Below, piece by piece: positions 39,901-47,400 of a DNA stretch of 64,000 bases. The DNA comes from Chondrosia reniformis (lineage: Eukaryota > Porifera > Demospongiae > Chondrillida > Chondrillidae): contig OX359202.1 of NCBI GenBank assembly GCA_947172415.1, positions 4,140,899-4,204,898 of the forward strand, written 5' to 3'. The notes below the pieces were generated by a model, which saw only the letters and a list, made by a program, of their open reading frames with translations, searched no databases and had not been told where the DNA came from. Positions within the stretch are counted from its first letter, which is position 1. The number at the start of each line of letters is the position of its first letter. A program made the position numbers and the translations under genes.

Positions 39901-42900
39901 ATCCCTTTCTTGTTTCTGTGCTTTTTGTACCATCCCTACATCTTCTACTATTTTTGTAGAAATTTTTTATTGTTCTCTAGTTTCTATACTTTTTATGGAG
40001 CATAAGCTAGGAATTAGTTGTTGGTTTTGCAATCTTCAACTGAATATGACGTCATTAAAATGGCGACTTTATTGAAGCTCTGACTCTTTGGCCACAAAAA
40101 CCATCATGCTCAATAATACCGTTATCGCTCTCGCTTCTACAAAAGAATACAGCACGGACATTTTGGAGTATTTTCGCTTAAAAAGTAGTCTGAAAGCTTA
40201 TTTCCGTTTTTAATTACAGCGGGCAAAGAAGATGAAGAGGAAAACGAAAATGGGATATTTCAAAGTTCGTTCATTTGCCAACGGAACACGGTCGCTTGCC
40301 TTAAAGGCCAGTTTATAGCATGGCTGGTCTATTTTTAACTATACATAGCCTTTTTCGGCGGTTTTCAGCCTATTTCGGATTTTCATTCCTATACAAATGT
40401 ATAGAGGTCATGCATTTGGTTATGACGTCACGAGACGGCCATGTTTGAGTGGCAAACACGTGTTATTACCGAGCGATATAGCGAGGTTTATTGTTTCCGT
40501 TGATAGGGGAGTCACATCGAGCTTCCCACGCACATAATTGCTCCAAGGTGTGGCAAAGAAATTTTTCCCAAGGTTTGCTGCCCATATTACATTTTGTGTC
40601 AATCATAGCGAACGTTAAAACAGGCATAGAGACAATTCTACCCCACAGCTGAAAGGGAGTACAGTGAGGCATTGAATGATGGTAGGCATTACTACGTAGG
40701 TCACTTACTCGATGCCTGATGTCAGCTTGAATATTTTTCTTTATCGAGTGCCCCGAGATTGAGGTTTCGTCTCAGGATGACGGCCAACGTCTTGAAATCA
40801 AAACAACAAAAAGTGTAAACTTTCCTGCTGAGCACATTTTTCGATTTATTTCGACTAACAATCCCTGTTCGGGTCTCCGCCATTGTGACGTCCATTTTCG
40901 CAGACATTTAACGATAATGACATATTACATCACGATAAACGGTGTCCTTTCATCCTAATCTTGTGCTTAACGTTTTGTTGATTACTTTGACTACTGTGAT
41001 TAGCTAACAACATCATTCTACTTTCTATAAATGGTGAACAGCGAGGTTCTGAACTGTGTTCATACCTAGTTTTAGTTATGGTTAAGAGTTGTTGCGCATG
41101 CAGCTGTACTTATAGATGTGTGGAAGACACCAGTCTCAGTTTCTATCAATTCCCAAAGGACCCAAATAGGCTAAGAAGATGGATAGGAGCAGTAAATTGG
41201 GACAATTGGTTGCCAAATAAGAACTTGTGGATTTGCAGTGCGCACTTCGTTTCTGGAGAGAAATAAGAAGATCCTTTATCCCCTGATTACGTTGCCTCTG
41301 TGTTTACATTCATCAAAAGCCCAGTTAAGAGGAAGTCAACACAAGCGCTAGCCAGGTACAAGAGGAGTACTGCTGCTAAGAAAAGGAAGGAAGAGGATAA
41401 CCAAGACATTGCAGTAGCGCATCACAATGAGGACAATGCAACTATTGAGGATGATAGTGTCGAAGAAGAATCTAAATAAGAGGAAAGAACAAATACTGTT
41501 ACAGCAGATCTTGATACAGTGGACCCTCGCTTATCCGGACCTCAAGTATCTGGCCGCTTGGATTATCCGGCCTTTGACTCATTCCTTGCTTGAAAATCTC
41601 AATCGAGGCGACTTTTCTTTTGGCATGTACCGTTCGTACAGTACAATAATTATTGCTTCACATATCCAGTCGTTTCAGTTATCTGGACATAGTCCGGTCC
41701 CGTATGGTCCGGATAAGCGAGGGTCCACTCTACATCAGATCTTACTGTAAATGATGAGGAGAACTCTGAACTGAAGGAGGCTTGCCAGCTGTTGAAAAGG
41801 AGAATTCTCTATTAAAGTCACTAACTTTGAGCAAGGAATCTTTAAAGAATGATGATGCTAAAGTGAAATTCTATACTGGACTTCCATCCTTTGCAACTTT
41901 TATGGCAATCTTCAAATATGTTGCAGCACCAGTGACTTCCAGATCACGTAATACCTTAACAAAATTCCAGCAATTTCTGATGGTAATTATTAAGCTTCGG
42001 CTCAACATGCCTGATCAAGATTTAGCATATACTTAGGTTTGGCATTTATCAGTCATCATCTGTGTCCCGAAACTTCAGGAAGTGGATAGAAATTATGTAC
42101 ATTAGACTAAACCCTTTGATTTTATGGCCATGCCTATGGATTTTAGAAGAAGCTTTAAATGCTGTGTTATCATCATAGATTGCTTTGAAGTGTTTTGTGA
42201 AATCTTAAAGCAATATCTCAACTTTGGTCTAACTATAAGCACCATAATACAGTGAAGTTTCTTATTGGCATTGCTCCACAAGGACTTATTTCTTTAATTT
42301 CACAGGGATGGGGAGGTTGTGTATCAGATGTACAATTAACAGAGGAGTGTGGTTTATTGCGTAAGCCTTGCTGACAGAGGGTTCACAATTCAAGACAGTG
42401 TGGGTATGTATTGCACTGAAGTGAAAATTCCTCCCTTCACCCGTTGAAAAAGGCAACTCAGCAAGTTTGAAGTGTAGATACTTCAAGACAACTGTCAAGT
42501 GTTCGTATCCATGTTGAGAGGGTAATTGGTGTTCTTCGACAGAAGTATACTATACTCAATTCTATACTACCCATCAATATGATCATGTGTGAAGACAAAG
42601 AATATATAAGTATCATTGACAAGATTGTTGCTGTTTCATCTGCACTTTGTAATTGTTGTGTCTTCATTTTCAAGCATTCTGTATGGAACCAGACTATTGG
42701 GCAGGTGATGTCGTCACAGAGAATCATCACACCTGACTCCTCACACCTGCAGAAGCACCATAATTCCTTTCTCTTTTTAATATCTGGGTATTGGGATGTC
42801 GAAGGTCCTGCCTCCAGTGCAAACATAACAGCTGCTATGTGGCTGCATGCTTCCCCCAGTCCAGCCATACAGTCACAGTGTGCACACAAAACTACCTGTC

Positions 42901-43800
42901 TTCTCAACAGCAATCCATGGTTTGAGAGGGGTTGCTGTCAGCTTTTGGGAATGCCTTACACATGCAAGTACCAGGAACTTTGCAGACTGGGATGCAATGG
43001 GAGCAACCTTCACGTTATTAACCCACCCATTAGCAACAAAACTGTAGCCATCCATACTTTTGTAGGCCTTGAGCTGGTCTTTTGTGTAGGGACTTGGTGT
43101 GGCGATAAGATAGTTGTAGATGTCCGGGTATTCTAAATCTGGCAAGTCCTGCCAGTTAGTCAAGTAATTCAGGGTGCTTTCTTCCAAATGAGGGTCTTCT
43201 ATGTCGCCAAGCATCTTCAGTTTCTGTTGATATCACTTCTGTGCCTTCTCATCTAGCTGTTTAAAGTACTCAGAATATTGCTTCTGTACGGAAAAGGCCA
43301 TAATCGTTGCATATGCTATTCTTCTTCACACATGTTTGCCACTCAGTTGCCGATGATTAGATTAAGACGTCATAAATATTGCGCAAATCCATCCCTACAT
43401 AGAGAGTACTACCGTATTCTCTGATAGAGTGTATTGTACTGTAAATCATTTTTGATACACTTTTACCTATACATATACTGTATATATTCGTATATATAAT
43501 TAACATACTTGTAACTTTATCTTGTACAGACATCTTGTAGTTTTGGTAAGGTTTGTGAAGAAATGTATTCAGCTGACATGGCAAGATATACATCTGTACC
43601 AGTTCTTTTTGTGTGCTTATTACATTTGGCCAATGATAAGGTATGCAACAAGTTTAGTTAGGTACTGTACTTACGTACTTTACTCTTTTTCTTTAAATAC
43701 TGTCAACTTTGCAGAATAAGTCATTGTCTTTTTTGTATTTCAGGTGCTTGCCTTAAATAATTTACAGGAGGGGGATGACTTTGGCATACAAAGAGATTGA
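18973..43800 (+). CDS. NCAPH: Condensin I kleisin subunit H (barren/CAP-H)
   Basis: Twenty-one exons close in phase: 18973-19256, 19297-19330, 23115-23201, 23559-23685, 25005-25066, 25354-25431, 25971-26151, 26287-26325, 32203-32273, 32385-32445, 35201-35262, 36017-36087, 36429-36568, 36645-36733, 38458-38544, 38867-38915, 39074-39129, 39206-39343, 39435-39545, 43530-43640 and 43744-43800. The product is about 664 residues (human 741). Kleisin landmarks are in order: [36 protein letters not shown] and VLGGL near the SMC2-binding N-terminus; [29 protein letters not shown] in the middle; [12 protein letters not shown]; and [15 protein letters not shown] near the end, the winged-helix region that binds SMC4. 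It bridges the SMC2/SMC4 heads for mitotic chromosome condensation. Exon 2 (34 bp) is the least certain. Most of the 25 kb is intron filled with transposons. Confidence 0.93.
19708..20468. mobile_element. Older MULE copy, 761 bp, in NCAPH intron 2
   Basis: The ends TAGTCTTGCGTTGCCCAGAT and, inverted, CTGGGCTGCACAGGACTA are diverged versions of the TIRs at 13508-14146. A perfect 9-bp duplication GCACATTCC flanks it (19699-19707 and 20469-20477). The interior has no transposase or helicase fragment that I recognise; part of it (around CTCTAAAAGTCGAAAGATGA) resembles sequence near 50655. Confidence 0.8.
20968..21081. repeat. Dispersed repeat family B, copy 2
   Basis: Matches 16951-17060. On the minus strand an ATG near 21010 opens a short acidic frame ([19 protein letters not shown]) that ends at a possible GTACGT donor near 20928. 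I do not recognise it and cannot link it to later exons. Confidence 0.6.
21309..22688 (-). CDS. Myb/SANT-like (trihelix) DNA-binding protein with 13-aa repeats
   Basis: A single open frame of 459 codons starts at ATG 22688 ([16 protein letters not shown]). Residues 9-75 form a trihelix Myb/SANT-like domain ([15 protein letters not shown], then [16 protein letters not shown]). Nine or so tandem 13-residue units of the type [13 protein letters not shown] follow at about 200-320. Residues 340-410 are a highly charged helix ([32 protein letters not shown]) likely to dimerise, then a Pro-rich tail. Such intronless Myb/SANT proteins are abundant in invertebrates and often accompany Harbinger-type transposons; no transposase was found here. 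It lies antisense in NCAPH intron 2. It may be an exapted or solo transposon accessory gene; its target is unknown. Confidence 0.8.
   Translation of the reverse strand: MADNRERGRTWNDAEVAALIAAWSDESVQLQLQGMVRNEIPFRQISENLERQGFNRNFRQCREKIKQLKKKYKEKVDSLRASGVGLSTDDETEIYENFQWFHEIHAVMRRRAIINPPGLLDSSVVSQTGDEEAGSNISSQFQSRPITPASTLSDDLSMTEEQLSNLYTQLPDESQEILSASTPYPPQGIGSFTSTLQSSEAGPSNTSIHQSSEAGPSNTSIHQSSEAGPSNTSTRQSSEAGPSNTSTRQSSEAGPSNTSTRQSSEAGPSNTSTRQSSEAGPSNTSTRQSSEAGPSNTSTRQSSEAGPSVTSTQQPASQGAGPSTSTTGRRPPYQPPKQKRKRPNKLEKAEKAITSLWERFLKDQEISRKRMEEAKERRQQIEERRIKADEEREDRFMNLMQQMITMWRPPPPLPPPTLPTFPAGQSTSFPFQAQLASTWSSTFPCGCIYQWIPDICTLT
21768..22101. repeat. In-frame 39-bp minisatellite, about nine units
   Basis: The unit begins GGGCCAGCCTCAGATGACTG and continues ACGGGTTGATGTATTAGAA. 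Units are nearly identical, with two sub-types (GGGCCAGCC/GACGGGTT and GGGCCGGCC/GATGGATT). The 39-bp length keeps the Myb/SANT frame open. Confidence 0.9.
22693..22860. promoter_or_regulatory. Cluster of AACTCGGGTT-type motifs upstream of the Myb/SANT gene
   Basis: Variants of AACTCGG, AACCGGGTT, GGGTTCGAC and AACCCGAGTT occur about ten times in both orientations within 170 bases directly 5' of the start codon, including the palindrome GAACCCTACTATAGAGTAGG completed by GTTC. Binding by the gene's own trihelix domain is an inference. Confidence 0.5.
23875..23937. repeat. 63-bp near-perfect palindrome
   Basis: Two 29-base arms (TAGATATATTATGGGTTCAT plus ACGCAACTA) pair with two mismatches across a 5-base loop. 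It lies in an NCAPH intron. Confidence 0.85.
24680..24860 (-). repeat. SINE-like repeat, antisense copy
   Basis: Shares ACAATGCTCCACTCATGTTA and flanking words with similar stretches at 46040-46200 and 58600-58900. On the minus strand the family reads like a tRNA-derived SINE head; this copy is weak. Confidence 0.35.
26400..28920 (-). mobile_element. Degenerate LINE (non-LTR retrotransposon)
   Basis: Reading the minus strand, 28914-28336 shows the second half of an APE endonuclease ([42 protein letters not shown]). Reverse transcriptase motifs follow: [31 protein letters not shown] and [17 protein letters not shown], then LYADDTSIY. The C-terminal LQ---L-I-L motif region ([17 protein letters not shown]) is near 26800. 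Several frameshifts and stops interrupt it and the 5' part is missing, so it is dead. Clade is uncertain (CR1/Jockey-like). It sits in NCAPH intron 8. Confidence 0.85.
28990..29992 (+). pseudogene. ISL2EU-like transposase, element 1 (broken)
   Basis: The first frame (29007-29651) has a coiled-coil start, the [20 protein letters not shown] motif and helix-turn-helix [20 protein letters not shown], then the first catalytic Asp in [15 protein letters not shown] deletion and frameshift at about 29635 removes the conserved block between Gln and the GISPGG motif. The second frame resumes [27 protein letters not shown] (second Asp) and [13 protein letters not shown] (catalytic Glu). This is the DDE_Tnp_4 family. 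No THAP finger is found upstream; the LINE at 26400-28920 may have replaced it. It faces the SWIM/YqaJ gene at 30154-32154. Confidence 0.85.
30154..32154 (-). pseudogene. ISL2EU-like partner gene: SAP, SWIM, YqaJ nuclease (broken)
   Basis: Three consecutive minus-strand frames make one decayed gene. The first (32154-31291) has a SAP-like motif ([20 protein letters not shown]) and a SWIM zinc finger ([20 protein letters not shown]). The second (31165-30821) is a linker with no clear motif. The third (30817-30154) is a YqaJ-type exonuclease: [35 protein letters not shown] and [10 protein letters not shown], which supply the active-site Glu, Asp and E-x-K. YqaJ partners are known in ISL2EU transposons, where their role is not settled. 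Frame breaks lie near 31290-31165 and 30400. It is convergent with the transposase, as in elements 2 and 3. Confidence 0.8.
32713..33028. repeat. MITE with TACCTTAAGG ends
   Basis: TACCTTAAGGTTACTAATTT at the left is mirrored by AATTACTAGCCTTAAGGTA at the right, with inner GCTAAAAATTGTACCC words also repeated. The interior holds a short CCTTCTCCGTCCGA repeat. It lies four bases from the left end of ISL2EU-like element 2. Confidence 0.75.
33082..33540 (+). pseudogene. Truncated partner gene of element 2
   Basis: ATG 33082 opens [20 protein letters not shown] and about 60 codons rich in Gln, with a possible donor after TCTCGTGCT. A later piece ([19 protein letters not shown]) may be a second exon. 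No SWIM or YqaJ motif remains. By position and orientation it corresponds to the partner gene of elements 1 and 3; sequence support is weak. Confidence 0.4.
33526..34881 (-). pseudogene. THAP plus DDE transposase of element 2
   Basis: Three minus-strand pieces are probably exons of one gene. 34881-34663 is a THAP finger ([38 protein letters not shown]), but the usual CS-x-HF reads CSDNF, losing a zinc-binding His. 34527-34249 has the coiled coil and [19 protein letters not shown]. 34218-33526 is the DDE_Tnp_4 domain with [53 protein letters not shown] and [15 protein letters not shown], so all three acidic residues are present. The catalytic part is the best preserved of the three copies; the damaged finger may prevent end binding. 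Confidence 0.8.
35263..36016. other. NCAPH intron 11, nothing else seen
   Basis: AT-rich intron sequence without recognisable elements. Confidence 0.5.
37007..37521. mobile_element. Deletion-derivative transposon with TACCGTAAAG ends
   Basis: TACCGTAAAGCGACAATTGT at the left is mirrored at the right (ACATTTGTACCTTTACGGTA), about 29 bp of TIR. The outer TA pairs may be the target duplication of a Tc1/mariner-type element. Inside, on the plus strand, a frame reads [20 protein letters not shown] followed by [10 protein letters not shown], a helix-turn-helix start like those of transposases with an IGRYA-ENGN motif, and then meets a GTAATC donor. It looks like an internally deleted copy retaining the first exon. 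It lies in NCAPH intron 14. Confidence 0.7.
38720..38827. repeat. Partial MITE related to 17062-17256
   Basis: Shares GGGAAATTTTCGTGGGAAAA, TTTCGTGTTGAATTTTCGTG and the terminal GAATTACGGTA. The left end is worn. It lies in NCAPH intron 15. Confidence 0.5.
39741..39979. repeat. Foldback MITE, about 110-bp arms
   Basis: TAGAGAACAATAAAAAATTT and the next 90 bases (through GGGATGTTACA and AGTGAAGCATT) are mirrored almost exactly by 39870-39979, leaving a short loop. It lies in NCAPH intron 19. Confidence 0.9.
40035..40930. other. CpG- and TGACGTCA-containing unassigned block
   Basis: This intronic stretch is richer in CpG than its surroundings and contains TGACGTCAT, TGACGTCAC and TGACGTCC, each near an ATGGC or GCCAT word. 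It precedes the THAP exon of element 3 and may be its 5' end or another element. I could not define termini. Confidence 0.35.
41078..42560 (+). pseudogene. THAP plus DDE transposase, element 3 (decayed)
   Basis: 41078-41266 is a THAP finger with its C2CH pattern intact ([50 protein letters not shown]). After a stop the frame continues, is split by a pogo-like MITE at 41517-41739, then reads [20 protein letters not shown] and [16 protein letters not shown]. Short decayed pieces of the DDE domain follow to about 42560 (for example the HVERV-type motif at 42510). Many stops and shifts make it inactive. It faces the SWIM/PHD gene on the other strand. Confidence 0.75.
41517..41739. repeat. Pogo-type MITE
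   Basis: CAGTGGACCCTCGCTTATCC GGAC at the left is mirrored by GTCCGGATAAGCGAGGGTCC ACTC at the right, one terminal mismatch, with TA on both sides. It is a 223-bp non-autonomous pogo/Tigger-type element nested inside the THAP transposase gene of element 3. Confidence 0.88.
42458..43310 (-). pseudogene. SWIM plus PHD partner gene, element 3 (decayed)
   Basis: The first frame (43214-42873) reads [20 protein letters not shown] and [20 protein letters not shown], homologous in pattern to the region before the SWIM finger of element 1 ([17 protein letters not shown]). After a frameshift near 42890 the SWIM finger [20 protein letters not shown] follows, then a PHD-like zinc finger ([30 protein letters not shown]). 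No YqaJ domain is seen in what remains. The gene is convergent with the transposase. Confidence 0.7.
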
Positions 43801-43947
43801 ATATTTTATGCTGGAAACTGTACAGCAATCTTTTGCCTATTCTCTACGAATCCTCAATAGTGTAGTATATAGTTTAGTTGATTGGCATGTACATCTAAAT
43901 TTAATCATTACAGTACAATTAACTCTTATAGTTAACTCAAGTAACTC

Positions 43948-43979
43948 TTGTACATACTCTTGTACATACTCTTGTACAT
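43948..43979. repeat. 12-bp tandem repeat, 2.5-3 units
   Basis: TCTTGTACATAC is repeated about three times just downstream of the NCAPH stop codon. Confidence 0.8.
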
Positions 43980-44440
43980 GACCTTAGAAAGAGTCCGGAA
44001 AGGCTTAGGCCCTTACCAGTTGCATGGCCCCTTGTTCCGTAGAATGTCACCGCTAACTAGTCAATAGGATAGCGTAGCAGTAGAATGAGTATAGTTGATT
44101 ATTTCAACAACTTGACTTTACCAATTTACTGTATATATCTAAACAAGATTCTGCTACATCCAAATATCTAATGGCTATACGTATATGTAATTATATGTCT
44201 GTAAAATCCTTTAATTATGAAAGTATGAATCTTACAATTTATCAATTTAAGTTGAAATTACACATAAAATCACATACATCTTTCAAATTTGAAATCAGGA
44301 CACTTTAAAAGTAGCCTCAATATAATGCCAATGAATGCACTTGTTACAGCAGGAGCAACCAAACAAGCAGCTAGATGACTGGAGTTATAAAACATTACAA
44401 GTGTCGCGCCCTCCTACGCATTTTTACAGCTGAATTTAAA

Positions 44441-47400
44441 ATGGCTGCCTCGCTTGGTTCACCAGAAAATTTTTCATGTAAGTGGATTTTATCAGCTCTA
44501 TCAATTTCACAGAATGATATTATAAATTTTGTGTCAAATGAGGAGATACGACATCTTTAAGACCGGCTTCAGATCTTATTTTTCAAATATATAATATTGT
44601 GCGTAATGCTAATAAGGTGGCCGTGTATGCACGTGTTAATAGTCTGTGGTACCCTGCTAAAATTTAGAATTGCGACATTCCTTTTGTAGGAAATCAGACT
44701 AACATTAAACTGGGTCTAGCATGATCATTAATCACAAGCGCATATATATGCGCGCATGTTTTCCTGTATAGCCGACCAAAGGCATGGGATGTTCATGTCA
44801 AATATGTTGCACAAGCTGTAAGTGCATGATCCCTTGGGAATAGTCAATTAATTGGTAATTTTTCAATTTAATCCCTTATGCCATATTTCTATGTGATGGT
44901 TAGTGGAGATGAGATTGGTTAGGCTAAGGGATGTGCAAATGTTGGTTAATTTAGGGCAAGTTTACATTAAAGAGCGGGAAACTACCACAGGTAAGCCACA
45001 GTTTGAGGGTGTATAGAAATCTCGTTACTAAAAGGGAATGAGGGAATATTTACATCATCAGGAAGGGTGTGATTTTGGAGATAGATGGTATAGTGATGAA
45101 TTTAAAGAAATTTACTTATATGAAGCCTCAGTCTCGTAGATTTAACTGTATTCATCAGTAAATCCTGACTGGTATAGGGTTTTAGGGGTGTGTGGGGAGG
45201 GCATTCACCCCTTTTAGAAGCTAGTTGCCCCCGCTCTCGAATATCATTTGCCTCCTTATTTCAGCATACGTACCATGATACCCCTTGTTTCTAAATAAAA
45301 CCCTTCATTTCCGCATCTAGATAGCTAGTCTAGTGCTACAGTGTATAGTGTCTTTACTTCTCAACTTGTAATTTTGCTAACACCTAATTGCCACCAAGCC
45401 TCTGTATGTAAGATCTCTAGATTTAGTGCAGAAAGCTATAAGGACTTGCAAAAGACAAAGACTCCCATGATCACTAGTGAATGGTGGAATTTCTAGGAAT
45501 AGCTGTTTTGTCCAGTAGAGAAAGGAAGAAAAGTTGGTATGAAAACGGTATCCTCATCAAAAAATTCCCTAGATATACATATTCTGAAAATAGTATCATA
45601 CCATATCCTAATATACTGTACCTTTACCAAGGTTTTACCATAATTGTATGTACAGTGTGCAAGCAAAAATTGGCTAGAAAAGCACTTATGGACATTTCTG
45701 AAAGTATCTGTGGCCGGTTGCCTGCTGATAATACTCTGATACGTAGACTGAAAGCAAAAAAAGTTCTTACTGAACCCGAGGCAAACAGGTTACAGGCTAT
45801 GACTGTTTATGAAGAAAGAGACGCTGAGCTGGTGGATGTAATAAGCAAAAAGGATGCAGACTGTATTTTTCAATTTATCAATATGATGCAGGATGACAGT
45901 GTTTGTTGCGGTCTTCATTCTCTCTTTCATGCTTATTGTGCACATTTTGAAAAGCATGTTAATCAGTTTCTTCATGAGAGATGTGAAATAGGTACTTTAA
46001 TCCTTATAATAAGTGCATACATTGGATTAATATCATGAATAATTGAAGTAATTATCAAACCACAATTACTTCTAATCAAACATTAAGAGGAAAGAGAGCA
46101 AAAGAAGCTATTGCTGGGTATTGAATTCACACTAGAAAGTTAATTGTGATCACTAATGATCTTTGAGTCATGGCAATGCTCCATTCATGTTGCGTTCCTC
46201 TATTATATGTACATATACTATGGTGATTCTATAAACATATACCTATGTAACTAGGTATAACAAAGCACATTGTTTTGTGTATTACGTATATGTGAATGTG
46301 ATATTGTGATACCGTGTATCGGGGTTTTATTGCTTGTTCCTAATAATTGTGAATTGCGAGAAATCCTGGCTAATGCAAAACTTAAACATGCAATCAATTA
46401 AATTACTTAGTATTCTCTAGTGAAGTCTGACCATGCATGAGTCTCTTTCGATTTTGTAAACCAACAACGTCTCTCCCAACAGCAGAAAAGACTGGATTGT
46501 CTGCTTGCACAATTGAAGAAGCCAACAAGGCTATAAAGGAAGTGCTAACAGACCAGCATTTGTACCAGGTCTGCCTAGCTCCTGAAGGCTGGTCAAACAC
46601 AATTAATTAAACGCAATCACATCCAGAGTTTTGAAACACATTTAATTTACTACACAATTAAATGCTGTTAATGCGTGAAGATATGCAGTTGCACACTCTT
46701 ATGTGTTACGTACTATTGATTTAACCTGTAGTGAGCAATAAGTTTGTTAATCCTTTTCATTTTATTGTATAAATTAAACAAGATCAATTGCAGATATAAC
46801 TGTAGACTATAAAATTTGATTTTTCTCTTGTAGCCAAGTCTCAAATTCCCGAAGTTGCTGGTAGAATGGTGGTGGCTAGAGGCAGTGAAGGTTGGTCACA
46901 GTATGTAGCTGGATCCATTTGTTAACATAGTGTCTCTGCAGTAAAATCTCTTATAGGCCAGACTATGTAATTGGAATAGATTTCAGCTCGTATGTAGCTA
47001 CAATTTAAGGAGAACATTTGTTTTTATGTCAGCATTAGCCTCAATATAAGTTGTTAACTTACGTTCCTATGCTATATTCCATGGGTACATTATCTGCTTC
47101 ATTAAACTTAGTCCTTATTCCTGTTTGTTCAGTTAGCAGTTTGGAATACCTTGAGTCACTCCTTGAAAATGCTGCAAAGGCAGCCAAGCTAAGAGTAGAT
47201 AGAATGGAGAGTGGCTCCATGGAGAGTAAATTCTCACACAGTGGAGGACAACACATTTCAATGGAGTGTTCTGATACAAAACTGGCTGAGCTTATTGACC
47301 AGGTCTGTGTTTTCTCTGAGACCTGCTTAATGTTGTACAAATGTGTTATCTTTAGTACGTATATTGTGGTAGATAAACACCATATTATGCTGCTCCCTAA

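Noticed and set aside
42579..43136. 185-codon plus-strand frame
   Set aside because: It is antisense to the SWIM/PHD partner gene, whose zinc-finger motifs show the minus strand to be the coding one.
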